From Fimenecus sp045613685 (GTDB taxonomy: Bacteria > Bacillota > Clostridia > Oscillospirales > Acutalibacteraceae), in contig JAZLBL010000009.1 in NCBI GenBank assembly GCA_045613685.1, forward strand, positions 15,136 to 79,135: DNA of 64,000 nucleotides, written 5' to 3'. The notes under the pieces were generated by a model. The model worked only from the letters and a program-made list of their open reading frames with translations, was not told the origin of the DNA and searched no databases. Position numbers and translations under genes: made by a program. Shown one piece after another: positions 1 through 6,727 of the stretch (positions are counted from its first letter, which is position 1; each line of letters starts with the position of its first letter).

Positions 1-556
1 TATAACGACCATATTTAGGAATAAGTTTCTTACGCCAGAAAATATTACGAGCGCCAACCCAACCAGAATAAAGGAAATGAGTACCAAAGGTTTTAAAGCA
101 CGCCGTGGCATTCATACCCTCAAAACTGTTAAGTGTAATAATAAATTTGCTTGATTGGTCAAATAAAAGTGAATAGTCAAACAAGATGGTGGATATACCA
201 AAGGCCATCATAAGACCATAAACCAAATAAATTTTTCTTTCTTGTTTCTTTGGCAAGAAGCCCAAGTTGTCGCAAACATACCACCAGATAAGAGCTGTGA
301 TATAACCAAGAGGCATATTCAAAAGCCCGATAACTGAGAATGTGAGATAAGGCAACTTGTAGTGGTACATAATGAGGAAACAGCTTGACCAGAAACCGAT
401 ATACTCAAGTGTTTTTGCACCAGTATAGTTTGCGCCGACACCGATAACAACGTCCTTATATTCTTTATAAGGAACATATTTACCTTCTGCCGGAGTATTC
501 CAATGAGATTTGATTTCGTTACCGAAATCTTTTACTTTATTAAGTAACTCGCTCAT
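1..556 (-). CDS. Multi-pass membrane transporter-like protein, N-terminal fragment
   Basis: The reading frame starts at an ATG at 556 behind a GGGAG ribosome binding site and is open through the left edge, so about 185 N-terminal residues are visible. After a soluble start (KYVPYKEYKDV) there are at least three hydrophobic segments separated by charged loops such as LPKKQERK. The look is that of a transporter of the major facilitator or sugar:cation symporter type, but the fragment has no decisive motif. It has its own promoter (590-618) and runs away from the HAD phosphatase terminator. Being a membrane protein is clear; the family assignment is a guess. Confidence 0.5.
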   Translation of the reverse strand, partial: MSELLNKVKDFGNEIKSHWNTPAEGKYVPYKEYKDVVIGVGANYTGAKTLEYIGFWSSCFLIMYHYKLPYLTFSVIGLLNMPLGYITALIWWYVCDNLGFLPKKQERKIYLVYGLMMAFGISTILFDYSLLFDQSSKFIITLNSFEGMNATACFKTFGTHFLYSGWVGARNIFWRKKLIPKYGRY

Positions 557-589
557 TGTTCACTCTCCCTTTCTAAATATATTCGAATT

Positions 590-618
590 ATTATAACATA
601 ATTATGAGTTTTTCTCAA
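590..618 (-). promoter_or_regulatory. Sigma-A-like promoter of the edge transporter
   Basis: On the minus strand TTGAGA (613-618) and TATAAT (590-595) are separated by 17 bp, about 35 bp upstream of the transporter start codon. Inferred from consensus match only. Confidence 0.6.
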
Positions 619-653
619 TCATATTTATGGTTTTATTATAAGTAAAACTATAC

Positions 654-692
654 AAAAAAAGGGGCTGTTTATTGTGCAACAGTCCCTTTTTA
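654..692 (-). terminator. Intrinsic terminator after the mntP-HAD operon
   Basis: On the minus strand the arms GGGACTGTT and AACAGCCCC form a stem with one mismatch, followed by a run of seven T. It lies immediately after the HAD phosphatase stop codon. Confidence 0.75.
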
Positions 693-1379
693 TCATTTTA
701 CTATATTAAGTATTTCGTTAAGATTTTTGATTTCATAATCAATTTTTAAATTATCTTTATTTTCAAGGCTTAATGGATTATACCAACAACAAAGAATACC
801 TGCATTATTGCCACCTTTTATATCACTTGTGAGAGAATCACCAATAATCATTACTTCGTCTTTTTTGAATTCACCAATTTTATTCTCGACTGCATTAAAA
901 AACTCTATGCTTGGTTTTTCAAAACCAATTACATCTGAAATGAATACATCATCAAATAGGTCGATAAGTCCTGATTGTGTTAGTTTTCTGTTTTGGGCAA
1001 CAAAAGTTCCATTTGTTACGGCATATTGTTTATATTTGCCTTTAAGTTCCGTTACAGTTTCAAGTCCGTTATCACAGAAGAAATATTCATCACCAAGTCG
1101 CACCTGATATTCGTCATTAAAATTCTTAACATCATTGAAATCTATGTTTTCAGAACTAAAAAATTCAATAAATCGTTCAGTTAAAACCTGCTGTTTTGTG
1201 ATTTCGTTACGCTCTAATTTTTCCCAATATTTACGATTTATTTTCGAATATCTCAAAAGCATTTCGTCGGTGCAATCACCTAAGCCGAATATCTCAAAGC
1301 ATTTTCTGATACCGTATTCTTCAGATTTTGAGAAATCAAGAAGTGTTCCATCAACATCCCAAAGTAGTGTTTTAATCAT
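693..1379 (-). CDS. HAD-superfamily phosphatase, YjjG/YfnB-type nucleotidase
   Basis: This 228-residue haloacid dehalogenase protein has all four motifs in order: DVDGTLLDF (nucleophile Asp near residue 9), VTNGT (motif II), FEKPS (motif III Lys) and GDSLTSDIKGG (motif IV). The long helical cap between motifs I and II and the overall length fit the YjjG/YfnB branch, which dephosphorylates pyrimidine nucleoside 5'-monophosphates including damaged ones. Exact substrate is inferred. Its ATG overlaps the mntP stop by four bases (ATGA), so the two are translationally coupled, and a terminator follows at once. A manganese exporter beside a metal-dependent phosphatase may be coincidental. Confidence 0.85.
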   Translation of the reverse strand: MIKTLLWDVDGTLLDFSKSEEYGIRKCFEIFGLGDCTDEMLLRYSKINRKYWEKLERNEITKQQVLTERFIEFFSSENIDFNDVKNFNDEYQVRLGDEYFFCDNGLETVTELKGKYKQYAVTNGTFVAQNRKLTQSGLIDLFDDVFISDVIGFEKPSIEFFNAVENKIGEFKKDEVMIIGDSLTSDIKGGNNAGILCCWYNPLSLENKDNLKIDYEIKNLNEILNIVK

Positions 1380-1942
1380 AATATGCCTAATCCTTCAAGC
1401 AAGAATTTGAGTCCCATTAAAACCAGAACAAGACCACCAGTAAATTCGGCTTTATTCTTATATTTAGCACCGAACTTGTGACCCACAAACACACCTATTG
1501 CAGAGAGTAATCCTGTGATGATACCTGTCAAAACGATTACTGTAATCGCTTCATTTCTCTCATATTCAAATGCAAATGTAACACCAACTGCCAGAGCATC
1601 AATACTTGTTGCGATGGCCAAAGCCGTTAACTCTTTCAAATTAAGTTTTGAATCACAACATTCACATTCATCTTCTTTTTCAAAGGATTCTTTTATCATT
1701 TTGCCACCGATAATGCCAAGCAAAATAAAGGTAATCCAATGGTCAACACTTGCAACATATTGGGCAAACTGAGAGCCGATAAACCAGCCTATAAGTGGCA
1801 TACCAGCCTGAAATCCACCAAAGAAAAGTGCAATGAGCCCCATTTGTTTAACATCAAGCTTTCGCATGTTGAGACCTTTGCAAATAGAAACTGCAAAAGC
1901 ATCCATCGCAAGTCCTGTCGCTATAATTATCAATTCAACCAT
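1376..1942 (-). CDS. mntP: Manganese efflux pump MntP
   Basis: A 188-residue, six-helix membrane protein of the MntP (former DUF204) family, which exports Mn2+ from the cytoplasm. The two internally repeated signature segments are visible: GLAMDAFAVSICKGL near residue 10 and IATSIDALAVGVTF near residue 110, each with the conserved membrane Asp. A Cys/acid-rich loop (ECECCD, about residue 92) sits between the halves and may bind metal. The start follows GGGAG. The gene is first of a two-gene operon with the HAD phosphatase. No yybP-ykoY manganese riboswitch is recognisable; the short leader carries a terminator-like hairpin instead. Confidence 0.93.
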   Translation of the reverse strand: MVELIIIATGLAMDAFAVSICKGLNMRKLDVKQMGLIALFFGGFQAGMPLIGWFIGSQFAQYVASVDHWITFILLGIIGGKMIKESFEKEDECECCDSKLNLKELTALAIATSIDALAVGVTFAFEYERNEAITVIVLTGIITGLLSAIGVFVGHKFGAKYKNKAEFTGGLVLVLMGLKFLLEGLGIL

Positions 1943-1957
1943 ATTTTTCTCCCTAAT

Positions 1958-1990
1958 AAAAAAGACTCATTAAAATGAGTCTTTTAATTT
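1958..1990 (-). terminator. Terminator/attenuator hairpin between spo0A and mntP
   Basis: On the minus strand GACTCAT and ATGAGTC form a stem, extended by A-T pairs and followed by six T, ending about 15 bp before the mntP start codon. It may end spo0A transcription, but because a promoter (2012-2040) lies upstream of it, mntP mRNA must also pass through it. Confidence 0.75.
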
Positions 1991-2011
1991 TTGCATTATT
2001 TTAACATTGAA

Positions 2012-2040
2012 ATAATAACATTTACGCTATTTATTGTCAA
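2012..2040 (-). promoter_or_regulatory. Probable mntP promoter upstream of the hairpin
   Basis: Minus-strand TTGACA (2035-2040) and TATTAT (2012-2017) are spaced by 17 bp. The expected transcript starts near 2005 and is about 60 nt long before the mntP ATG, with the 1958-1990 hairpin inside it. Confidence 0.55.
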
Positions 2041-2052
2041 GATAATAGCAGT

Positions 2053-2814
2053 CTATGAAATTTTTAAACGAAGTCTTAATTTATCACTAATCATTGCGAT
2101 AAATTCTGAATTTGTTGGCTTGCCACGTGTATTTTGAATGGTATATCCAAAATACGATGACAAAACATCAACATCTCCCCTGTCCCAAGCAACTTCAATA
2201 GCATGACGAATTGCGCGTTCAACACGTGACGATGTGGTTGAATACATTTTTGCAACTGTCGGATATAACACCTTTGTAACTGAGCTCATCATTTCACGGT
2301 CATTGATTGAAAGAACAATCGCTTCACGAAGATACTGATACCCTTTTATATGTGCAGGTACACCAATCTGATGCATAATTTCACTGACGGTCATCTGTAA
2401 ATCGGTTGTTTCTTGAAGTTTGCTCACATCTCCCTGAGATTTTGACCAACCTGTAAGCTGGTTTATTCTTTGTGCTAACATTTGCACATCAAAAGGCTTT
2501 AAAAAGTAATAATCTGCACCTGCCTGTAAAAGTTCTTGCTCGAATCTTGGATTATCTGCGCTTGACATTACCATCATAAGTGGTTTTGTTTCTTTTTCAT
2601 TCAACTGATTGATTACACCCAATGCATCAATATTTGACATAAAGGCATCCATCACCACAACATCAACATTTGCACTTTCAGCTCGTGAAAGAACCACTTT
2701 GCCATCCTTTGGCACAAGAATTACATCACACCCATAACTTCTCAACACATTTGTGCAGTTCTTACCGAACTCGCTACCCTCACCCGTTAATAATACCTTT
2801 AAATTATTGCTCAT
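2053..2814 (-). CDS. spo0A: Sporulation master regulator Spo0A with a divergent receiver
   Basis: A 253-residue response regulator. The C-terminal half matches the Spo0A DNA-binding domain: KGYQYLREAI, the recognition-helix region RVERAIRHAIEVAWDRG and the NSEFIA block. The N-terminal receiver keeps the phosphorylatable Asp56 (VVVMDAFM), the switch Ser (MVMSS) and the Lys in FLKPFD. However, the usual acidic Mg2+-binding pair near residues 10-12 reads T-G-E instead of D-D, and the residues after Asp56 differ from the usual MPxxDG. The start follows GGAGGG. The normal upstream neighbour spoIVB is absent; a MacB-like permease lies 440 bp upstream. Identity is firm; phosphorylation competence is open. 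Confidence 0.93.
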   Translation of the reverse strand: MSNNLKVLLTGEGSEFGKNCTNVLRSYGCDVILVPKDGKVVLSRAESANVDVVVMDAFMSNIDALGVINQLNEKETKPLMMVMSSADNPRFEQELLQAGADYYFLKPFDVQMLAQRINQLTGWSKSQGDVSKLQETTDLQMTVSEIMHQIGVPAHIKGYQYLREAIVLSINDREMMSSVTKVLYPTVAKMYSTTSSRVERAIRHAIEVAWDRGDVDVLSSYFGYTIQNTRGKPTNSEFIAMISDKLRLRLKIS

Positions 2815-2861
2815 TTTAAAGCCCTCCGTTTTATTTTAAAATCGTTTCGATTTCTTATTTC

Positions 2862-2895
2862 TGCCATATTTTACCATAAATGGTAAAATATGGCA
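2862..2895 (-). promoter_or_regulatory. Perfect 16-bp inverted repeat over the spo0A promoter
   Basis: The arms TGCCATATTTTACCAT (2862-2877) and its exact reverse complement (2880-2895) are separated by AA. Read on the minus strand, the same sequence supplies TTGCCA (2891-2896), a 17-bp spacer and TAAAAT (2868-2873), so the palindrome coincides with a sigma-A-like promoter about 50 bp upstream of the spo0A start codon. No T-run follows, so it is not an ordinary terminator; an operator is the best reading. Confidence 0.7.
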
Positions 2896-2925
2896 ATAGA
2901 GAAATTTAAAAATATTTAAAAACTT

Positions 2926-2932
2926 TTCGACA
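2926..2932 (-). promoter_or_regulatory. 0A box upstream of the spo0A promoter
   Basis: The minus strand reads TGTCGAA, an exact match to the core Spo0A-binding box, about 65 bp upstream of the expected transcription start. Autoregulation of spo0A through such boxes is known in Bacillus; here it is inferred from the match and its placement. Confidence 0.5.
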
Positions 2933-3071
2933 TATAACGAAACTTATCGAGTCTGCTCTAAAATGATTGAATTAAATAAAATCCTGCAAAATCTAGGCTA
3001 AAAAGCATAAAAATATACAGTCAAAAACGAACTATGCTCTTTTACTTTGGTCTTTTTTTAACATTGATTTC

Positions 3072-3122
3072 AACTTTGATATTGTTGAAAACTTTGTTGA
3101 AAATGTTTAAAACTTTGATATT
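3072..3122. repeat. Three AACTTTG direct repeats in the spo0A upstream region
   Basis: AACTTTGATATT occurs at 3072-3083 and 3111-3122, with a shorter AACTTTG at 3090-3096. Spacings are 18 and 21 bp, close to two helical turns. They lie in the 440-bp gap between the permease terminator and the spo0A promoter. The remaining gap sequence is AT-rich with no credible reading frame. Confidence 0.4.
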
Positions 3123-3191
3123 TCAAGGCTTTTGAAGATAAAACATTGGTATTTTTGTAAAGAATTTTACTTTACAGAACAAATGAACAAT

Positions 3192-3227
3192 AAAAAAACA
3201 GTGTATATACAACTGCATATACACTGT
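3192..3227 (-). terminator. Intrinsic terminator after the MacB-like permease
   Basis: On the minus strand ACAGTGTATAT pairs with ATATACACTGT and is followed by seven T. It lies 30 bp after the permease stop codon. Confidence 0.8.
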
Positions 3228-3256
3228 AAATTATGAAGGATTTATTTCATTTTTGT

Positions 3257-4504
3257 TTAATCGCGACGAAGTGCTTCGATTGGTGGCATTTTTGCCGCTC
3301 TTCTTGCGGGATAAACACCAAAGATTATACCTATTGCAGATGAGAAACCAACTGCAAGAGCAACTGTTGATGGCTCAACTGCTAATGGCACATCCATAAT
3401 ATATGACACAAATGCTGCCATAGCAACGCCTAACAACAAGCCGATTGTACCACCTATCAGACAAAGGATAATTGATTCTGTTAAGAATTGGAACATAATT
3501 GTTCCTGTTTTAGCGCCCAGTGCTTTTCTGATACCGATTTCGCGAGTACGCTCTGTTATGGATACCAACATAATATTCATAACGCCGATACCACCAACTA
3601 TGAGAGAAATTGCACTGACTGCTGCAATAAAGATAGTGAATACATTGATAACTGTATCGAGCAAGTCAATATATGTTGCCATATTTGTAACTGTGTAACA
3701 GTCTTTATCAAAATTATCGTGAAGTGAACGGATATAATTGATTGCCGCTGCACCGATACCGTCTAATTGACCTTCATCAACCGCAGTAACATTAATCATT
3801 TCATATTTTTGTTGATTGGTACCATTAATCATTGATGCAACAGGAGCCGGCATAACAATCATACAGCTCATCATCTGCATTCCACCCATTGATGCAGTCA
3901 TTGTATCCATTAAATCTTCAGTATCCATATTCATACTGGACATAATATCAACAACGCCAACAATCTTTATTGAGAATGTCAAATCATTTGCTGTGCAATA
4001 AACATATTCACCTACAACATCTTTTCGACCAAAGACCTGCAAGGCACTACCCACATCAATAACGCCAACATTCTTTTTTTCGTCATATTCTTCCTGAGTG
4101 AAAAATCTGCCATATATACAAGGGGTTTGCATAATATTCTGCATATCGGTATTACCACCGATACCCATTAAGAAACCATTCATATCATTTGCAGACATCT
4201 GACACATTGCCATTGTCTGCATTGATGCATATTGCACACCATCAAGTTTTTTGATTGCCTTTATATCAGCATCAGTGAAATAGTCATCATCACTTGCTGT
4301 TTTGGTATTAACGGTTAAAGATATTGCACTGTTACCCATATCACGAATCATACCGACAATATAATCGCGGCCACCATTACCAACTGTAATGATAGAAATA
4401 ACAGAAGCAACACCGATAATAATACCCAACATTGTTAGCAATGAGCGTAACAGATTTGTTCTGATACTGAAAACGGCAATTCTTATGTTTTCTTTAATAT
4501 TCAA
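3257..4504 (-). CDS. MacB-like ABC transporter permease (FtsX fold)
   Basis: This 415-residue protein has one N-terminal membrane helix (residues about 15-40), a large extracytoplasmic MacB-type domain (about 45-270, unusually rich in Met), then three C-terminal helices typical of FtsX permeases. Between helices two and three lies the coupling segment SITERTREIGIRKALGA, which normally contacts the ATPase. The start is a TTG behind GGGGTG, 14 bp after the fusion-protein gene. Known relatives export antibiotics, peptides or lipoproteins together with a fusion protein and an ATPase; no ATPase is encoded here. Confidence 0.9.
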   Translation of the reverse strand: MNIKENIRIAVFSIRTNLLRSLLTMLGIIIGVASVISIITVGNGGRDYIVGMIRDMGNSAISLTVNTKTASDDDYFTDADIKAIKKLDGVQYASMQTMAMCQMSANDMNGFLMGIGGNTDMQNIMQTPCIYGRFFTQEEYDEKKNVGVIDVGSALQVFGRKDVVGEYVYCTANDLTFSIKIVGVVDIMSSMNMDTEDLMDTMTASMGGMQMMSCMIVMPAPVASMINGTNQQKYEMINVTAVDEGQLDGIGAAAINYIRSLHDNFDKDCYTVTNMATYIDLLDTVINVFTIFIAAVSAISLIVGGIGVMNIMLVSITERTREIGIRKALGAKTGTIMFQFLTESIILCLIGGTIGLLLGVAMAAFVSYIMDVPLAVEPSTVALAVGFSSAIGIIFGVYPARRAAKMPPIEALRRD

Positions 4505-4518
4505 AGTTTACACCCCAC

Positions 4519-6096
4519 TTATGAAGTTTTCTCTTTGACATTTGTGCCGTCTTCCATTTTAGGGTCAGGACTCTTGAGCAACATTTCGTTTTCTTGAAGA
4601 CCGTCAATAATCTGATAACTTGTGTCATCAAGCGTACCCTTTGTGATTTCTCGTTTTACTGCAACGCCTTCTTCACTATCAAACACGAATACATAATATT
4701 TTCCGTTTTCATATAATACACATTCAACAGGTGCTTTGAGCACATTTTCAACTGTTGCAAGTTTAATCTTGATGTCAACATCAAATCCGATAACGATTTT
4801 TTCGTCAGGATTTTTGATTTTAACTTTAACTATTGCACCACTTGCCCCTGTGCCTGTGCCCATAAGTGAGCCAAGATTAATTCCACCTGACTCAACTGCT
4901 GTTGCGCCTACATAAATAATTTCACCTTCATATTGACTATCAAGGCTTGTAACAACAGCTTCCATACCAACTTTGATTTTAAGAAGGTCTGATTTGCCAA
5001 CTGTAACTGACACAATCATATCATCATAACTTTCAAGTGTGATGCCTGTGCCTGTTGGTGTTGTTTCTGCACTACCAATCAACGAATTAATCATATCAGT
5101 TGTATTTGCATCAATACCTGATGTGCCTAACAATGCTGAGATATCAAGTGTTGAAGAATTTGTTGACACAACTGGAACAAACTTTTCGCCTGCTTTGACA
5201 TTAACAACAGTTACAATGCCATCATTTTTAGCATACCAACCGTTTTTCATTTCGTCATAGATTTTTTTGATATTTTTATATGTGATTTCTTTTGTATCTG
5301 CAACTTTCTTGAGAGTTTCAAGCATTGAATCATTATCAGTTGTGCTTACAACTGCGTTTTCTGCCTGAAGTGATGAAAGCTCAGAATTAAGCTGTGCTAA
5401 TTCAAGATTTTTCTGCATTAATTCTTCTGATTTTGAGTTATCAGTTGAAGCAACAGGCACTTTTGTAGATGATGCAGATGCAATAAATGCGTCGATTTCT
5501 TCTTGAGTTGCACCATTTTGTGCCATCTGCATTGCAATAGCATCAATTTGCTCTTGTGGAATACCTGTCATTTCTGTAACAGGCTCATTGTTTTCAATTT
5601 CTTTTTCGAGTTTTGCAATTTCGTTTTTCTTCGCAGCAATTTCAGCGTTCTTTTTATCAATTTCGCTTGCAAGTTCAACCTTGCGTTTTGAATTGCTATC
5701 CGCTGACTGCTTTGCATCGTTATATTCTTTTAATGCTTTATCATAATCTTTTTTAGCACTGTCAAGATATTTCGACGCACCTGAAACATTGAATGTTGCA
5801 AGTTTATCGCCTTTATTAACCTTATCGCCAACATTCGCAAACACTTCTTCAACTGTTACGCCTTCAATAGCAACAAAGTTTTCAGTAACACCTGATTCCA
5901 CCTTGCCAACAACATCAAGTGAATCAATGATTGTGCCATAAGCCACTTTTGTCATTTCATATTCTTCTGGTGGTTCTGGTTTGAAGTTTGAATAAAGAAC
6001 ATAGGACACCAAAAGCACCATAAACACAACAAATGAAATGATACCTATTTTTGCTTTCGTACTTTTTTTCTTGAAATTTTTAAGCAAAGAAATCAC
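4519..6096 (-). CDS. MacA/HlyD-type membrane fusion protein with long coiled coil
   Basis: A 525-residue protein with one N-terminal membrane helix (about residues 17-38), a split lipoyl/barrel-sandwich domain (about 60-110 and 285-330), and a long charged coiled-coil hairpin (about 115-285) that includes an inserted segment with QEQIDAIAMQMAQNGATQEE. A C-terminal beta-barrel with KAPVECVLYENGKYYVFVF follows, as in MacA/YknX. It probably forms the extracytoplasmic tunnel for the permease encoded 14 bp downstream. The start is a GTG behind AGGAAAG. The missing partner is the ATPase that normally lies between these genes. Confidence 0.87.
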   Translation of the reverse strand: MISLLKNFKKKSTKAKIGIISFVVFMVLLVSYVLYSNFKPEPPEEYEMTKVAYGTIIDSLDVVGKVESGVTENFVAIEGVTVEEVFANVGDKVNKGDKLATFNVSGASKYLDSAKKDYDKALKEYNDAKQSADSNSKRKVELASEIDKKNAEIAAKKNEIAKLEKEIENNEPVTEMTGIPQEQIDAIAMQMAQNGATQEEIDAFIASASSTKVPVASTDNSKSEELMQKNLELAQLNSELSSLQAENAVVSTTDNDSMLETLKKVADTKEITYKNIKKIYDEMKNGWYAKNDGIVTVVNVKAGEKFVPVVSTNSSTLDISALLGTSGIDANTTDMINSLIGSAETTPTGTGITLESYDDMIVSVTVGKSDLLKIKVGMEAVVTSLDSQYEGEIIYVGATAVESGGINLGSLMGTGTGASGAIVKVKIKNPDEKIVIGFDVDIKIKLATVENVLKAPVECVLYENGKYYVFVFDSEEGVAVKREITKGTLDDTSYQIIDGLQENEMLLKSPDPKMEDGTNVKEKTS

Positions 6097-6120
6097 ACTT
6101 TCCTATTTTAATATAAAAAT

Positions 6121-6149
6121 ATTCTACTACAAATTACTGAAAATTCCAA
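6121..6149 (-). promoter_or_regulatory. Promoter of the fusion-protein/permease operon
   Basis: Minus-strand TTGGAA (6144-6149) and TAGAAT (6121-6126) are spaced by 17 bp, about 25 bp before the GTG start. Consensus-based call. Confidence 0.5.
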
Positions 6150-6215
6150 TATATTATTTGTAAAAAAATTGTAAACTTGCATTTATTTTCCACATATATT
6201 TATCAGGTGATAAAT

Positions 6216-6698
6216 ATGTTCAAAAAAATATTGTTAATATTAATATTTATTTTACTTATTCTTCTTTGTGGTTGTTCACAAGAGAGTAAATTCGGATTAG
6301 AACAATTCACAAGCAGAATAAATACCCAATTTGATTATAGTCTTAACACCGCTGACTTTATTCTTCATATTGATGAAAATGAGAATAATTTTTTATTATG
6401 TGAATTAAATTCTTCATTTATTACCCTTTCATTAGATAACAACAACGATATTAAAGGAATATCATTACTTTCAACTGACTCGCAAGATGTTGTAAATACT
6501 CTTGATTTCTTTTGTAATATGTGTTGTGTTTTTACAAGCAACGATTATGACACACAAAAGTCAATATTGGAAAGTTGTCAGATTAATACGGACACAATAA
6601 AATTTGCCGACAGTAACAATGTCATTACCGTCGGCAAATATAAATATACAGTTGTTTGTAACCAGTATTCTGTTACACTTTTCTGCGATAGAGTTTAA
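6216..6698 (+). CDS. Small lipoprotein of unknown function
   Basis: The start is placed at the ATG at 6216 because AGGTGA lies six bases before it; a longer in-frame start at 6177 has no such site. The 160-residue product has a lipoprotein signal peptide: MFKK, a hydrophobic run and the lipobox LLCGC. The mature part is acidic, with a strand-like pattern and six further Cys, and matches no family I recognise. It resembles in size and style the lipoprotein at 19478-19999. It is divergent from the exporter operon and convergent with cysS. Confidence 0.65.
   Translation: MFKKILLILIFILLILLCGCSQESKFGLEQFTSRINTQFDYSLNTADFILHIDENENNFLLCELNSSFITLSLDNNNDIKGISLLSTDSQDVVNTLDFFCNMCCVFTSNDYDTQKSILESCQINTDTIKFADSNNVITVGKYKYTVVCNQYSVTLFCDRV
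6602..6639. repeat. Inverted repeat inside the lipoprotein gene
   Basis: ATTTGCCGAC (6602-6611) and GTCGGCAAAT (6630-6639) are exact complements, with an additional inner GTAA/TTAC pairing. Read on the minus strand, the hairpin is followed by TTTTATT, so it could act as the terminator of cysE-cysS transcription from inside the opposing gene. Confidence 0.45.
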
Positions 6699-6727
6699 TA
6701 ACCTCTTATCAAATTAGCCACTGAGAA

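Noticed and set aside
1943..2050. yybP-ykoY manganese riboswitch before mntP
   Set aside because: The space is too short and the conserved loops are missing.
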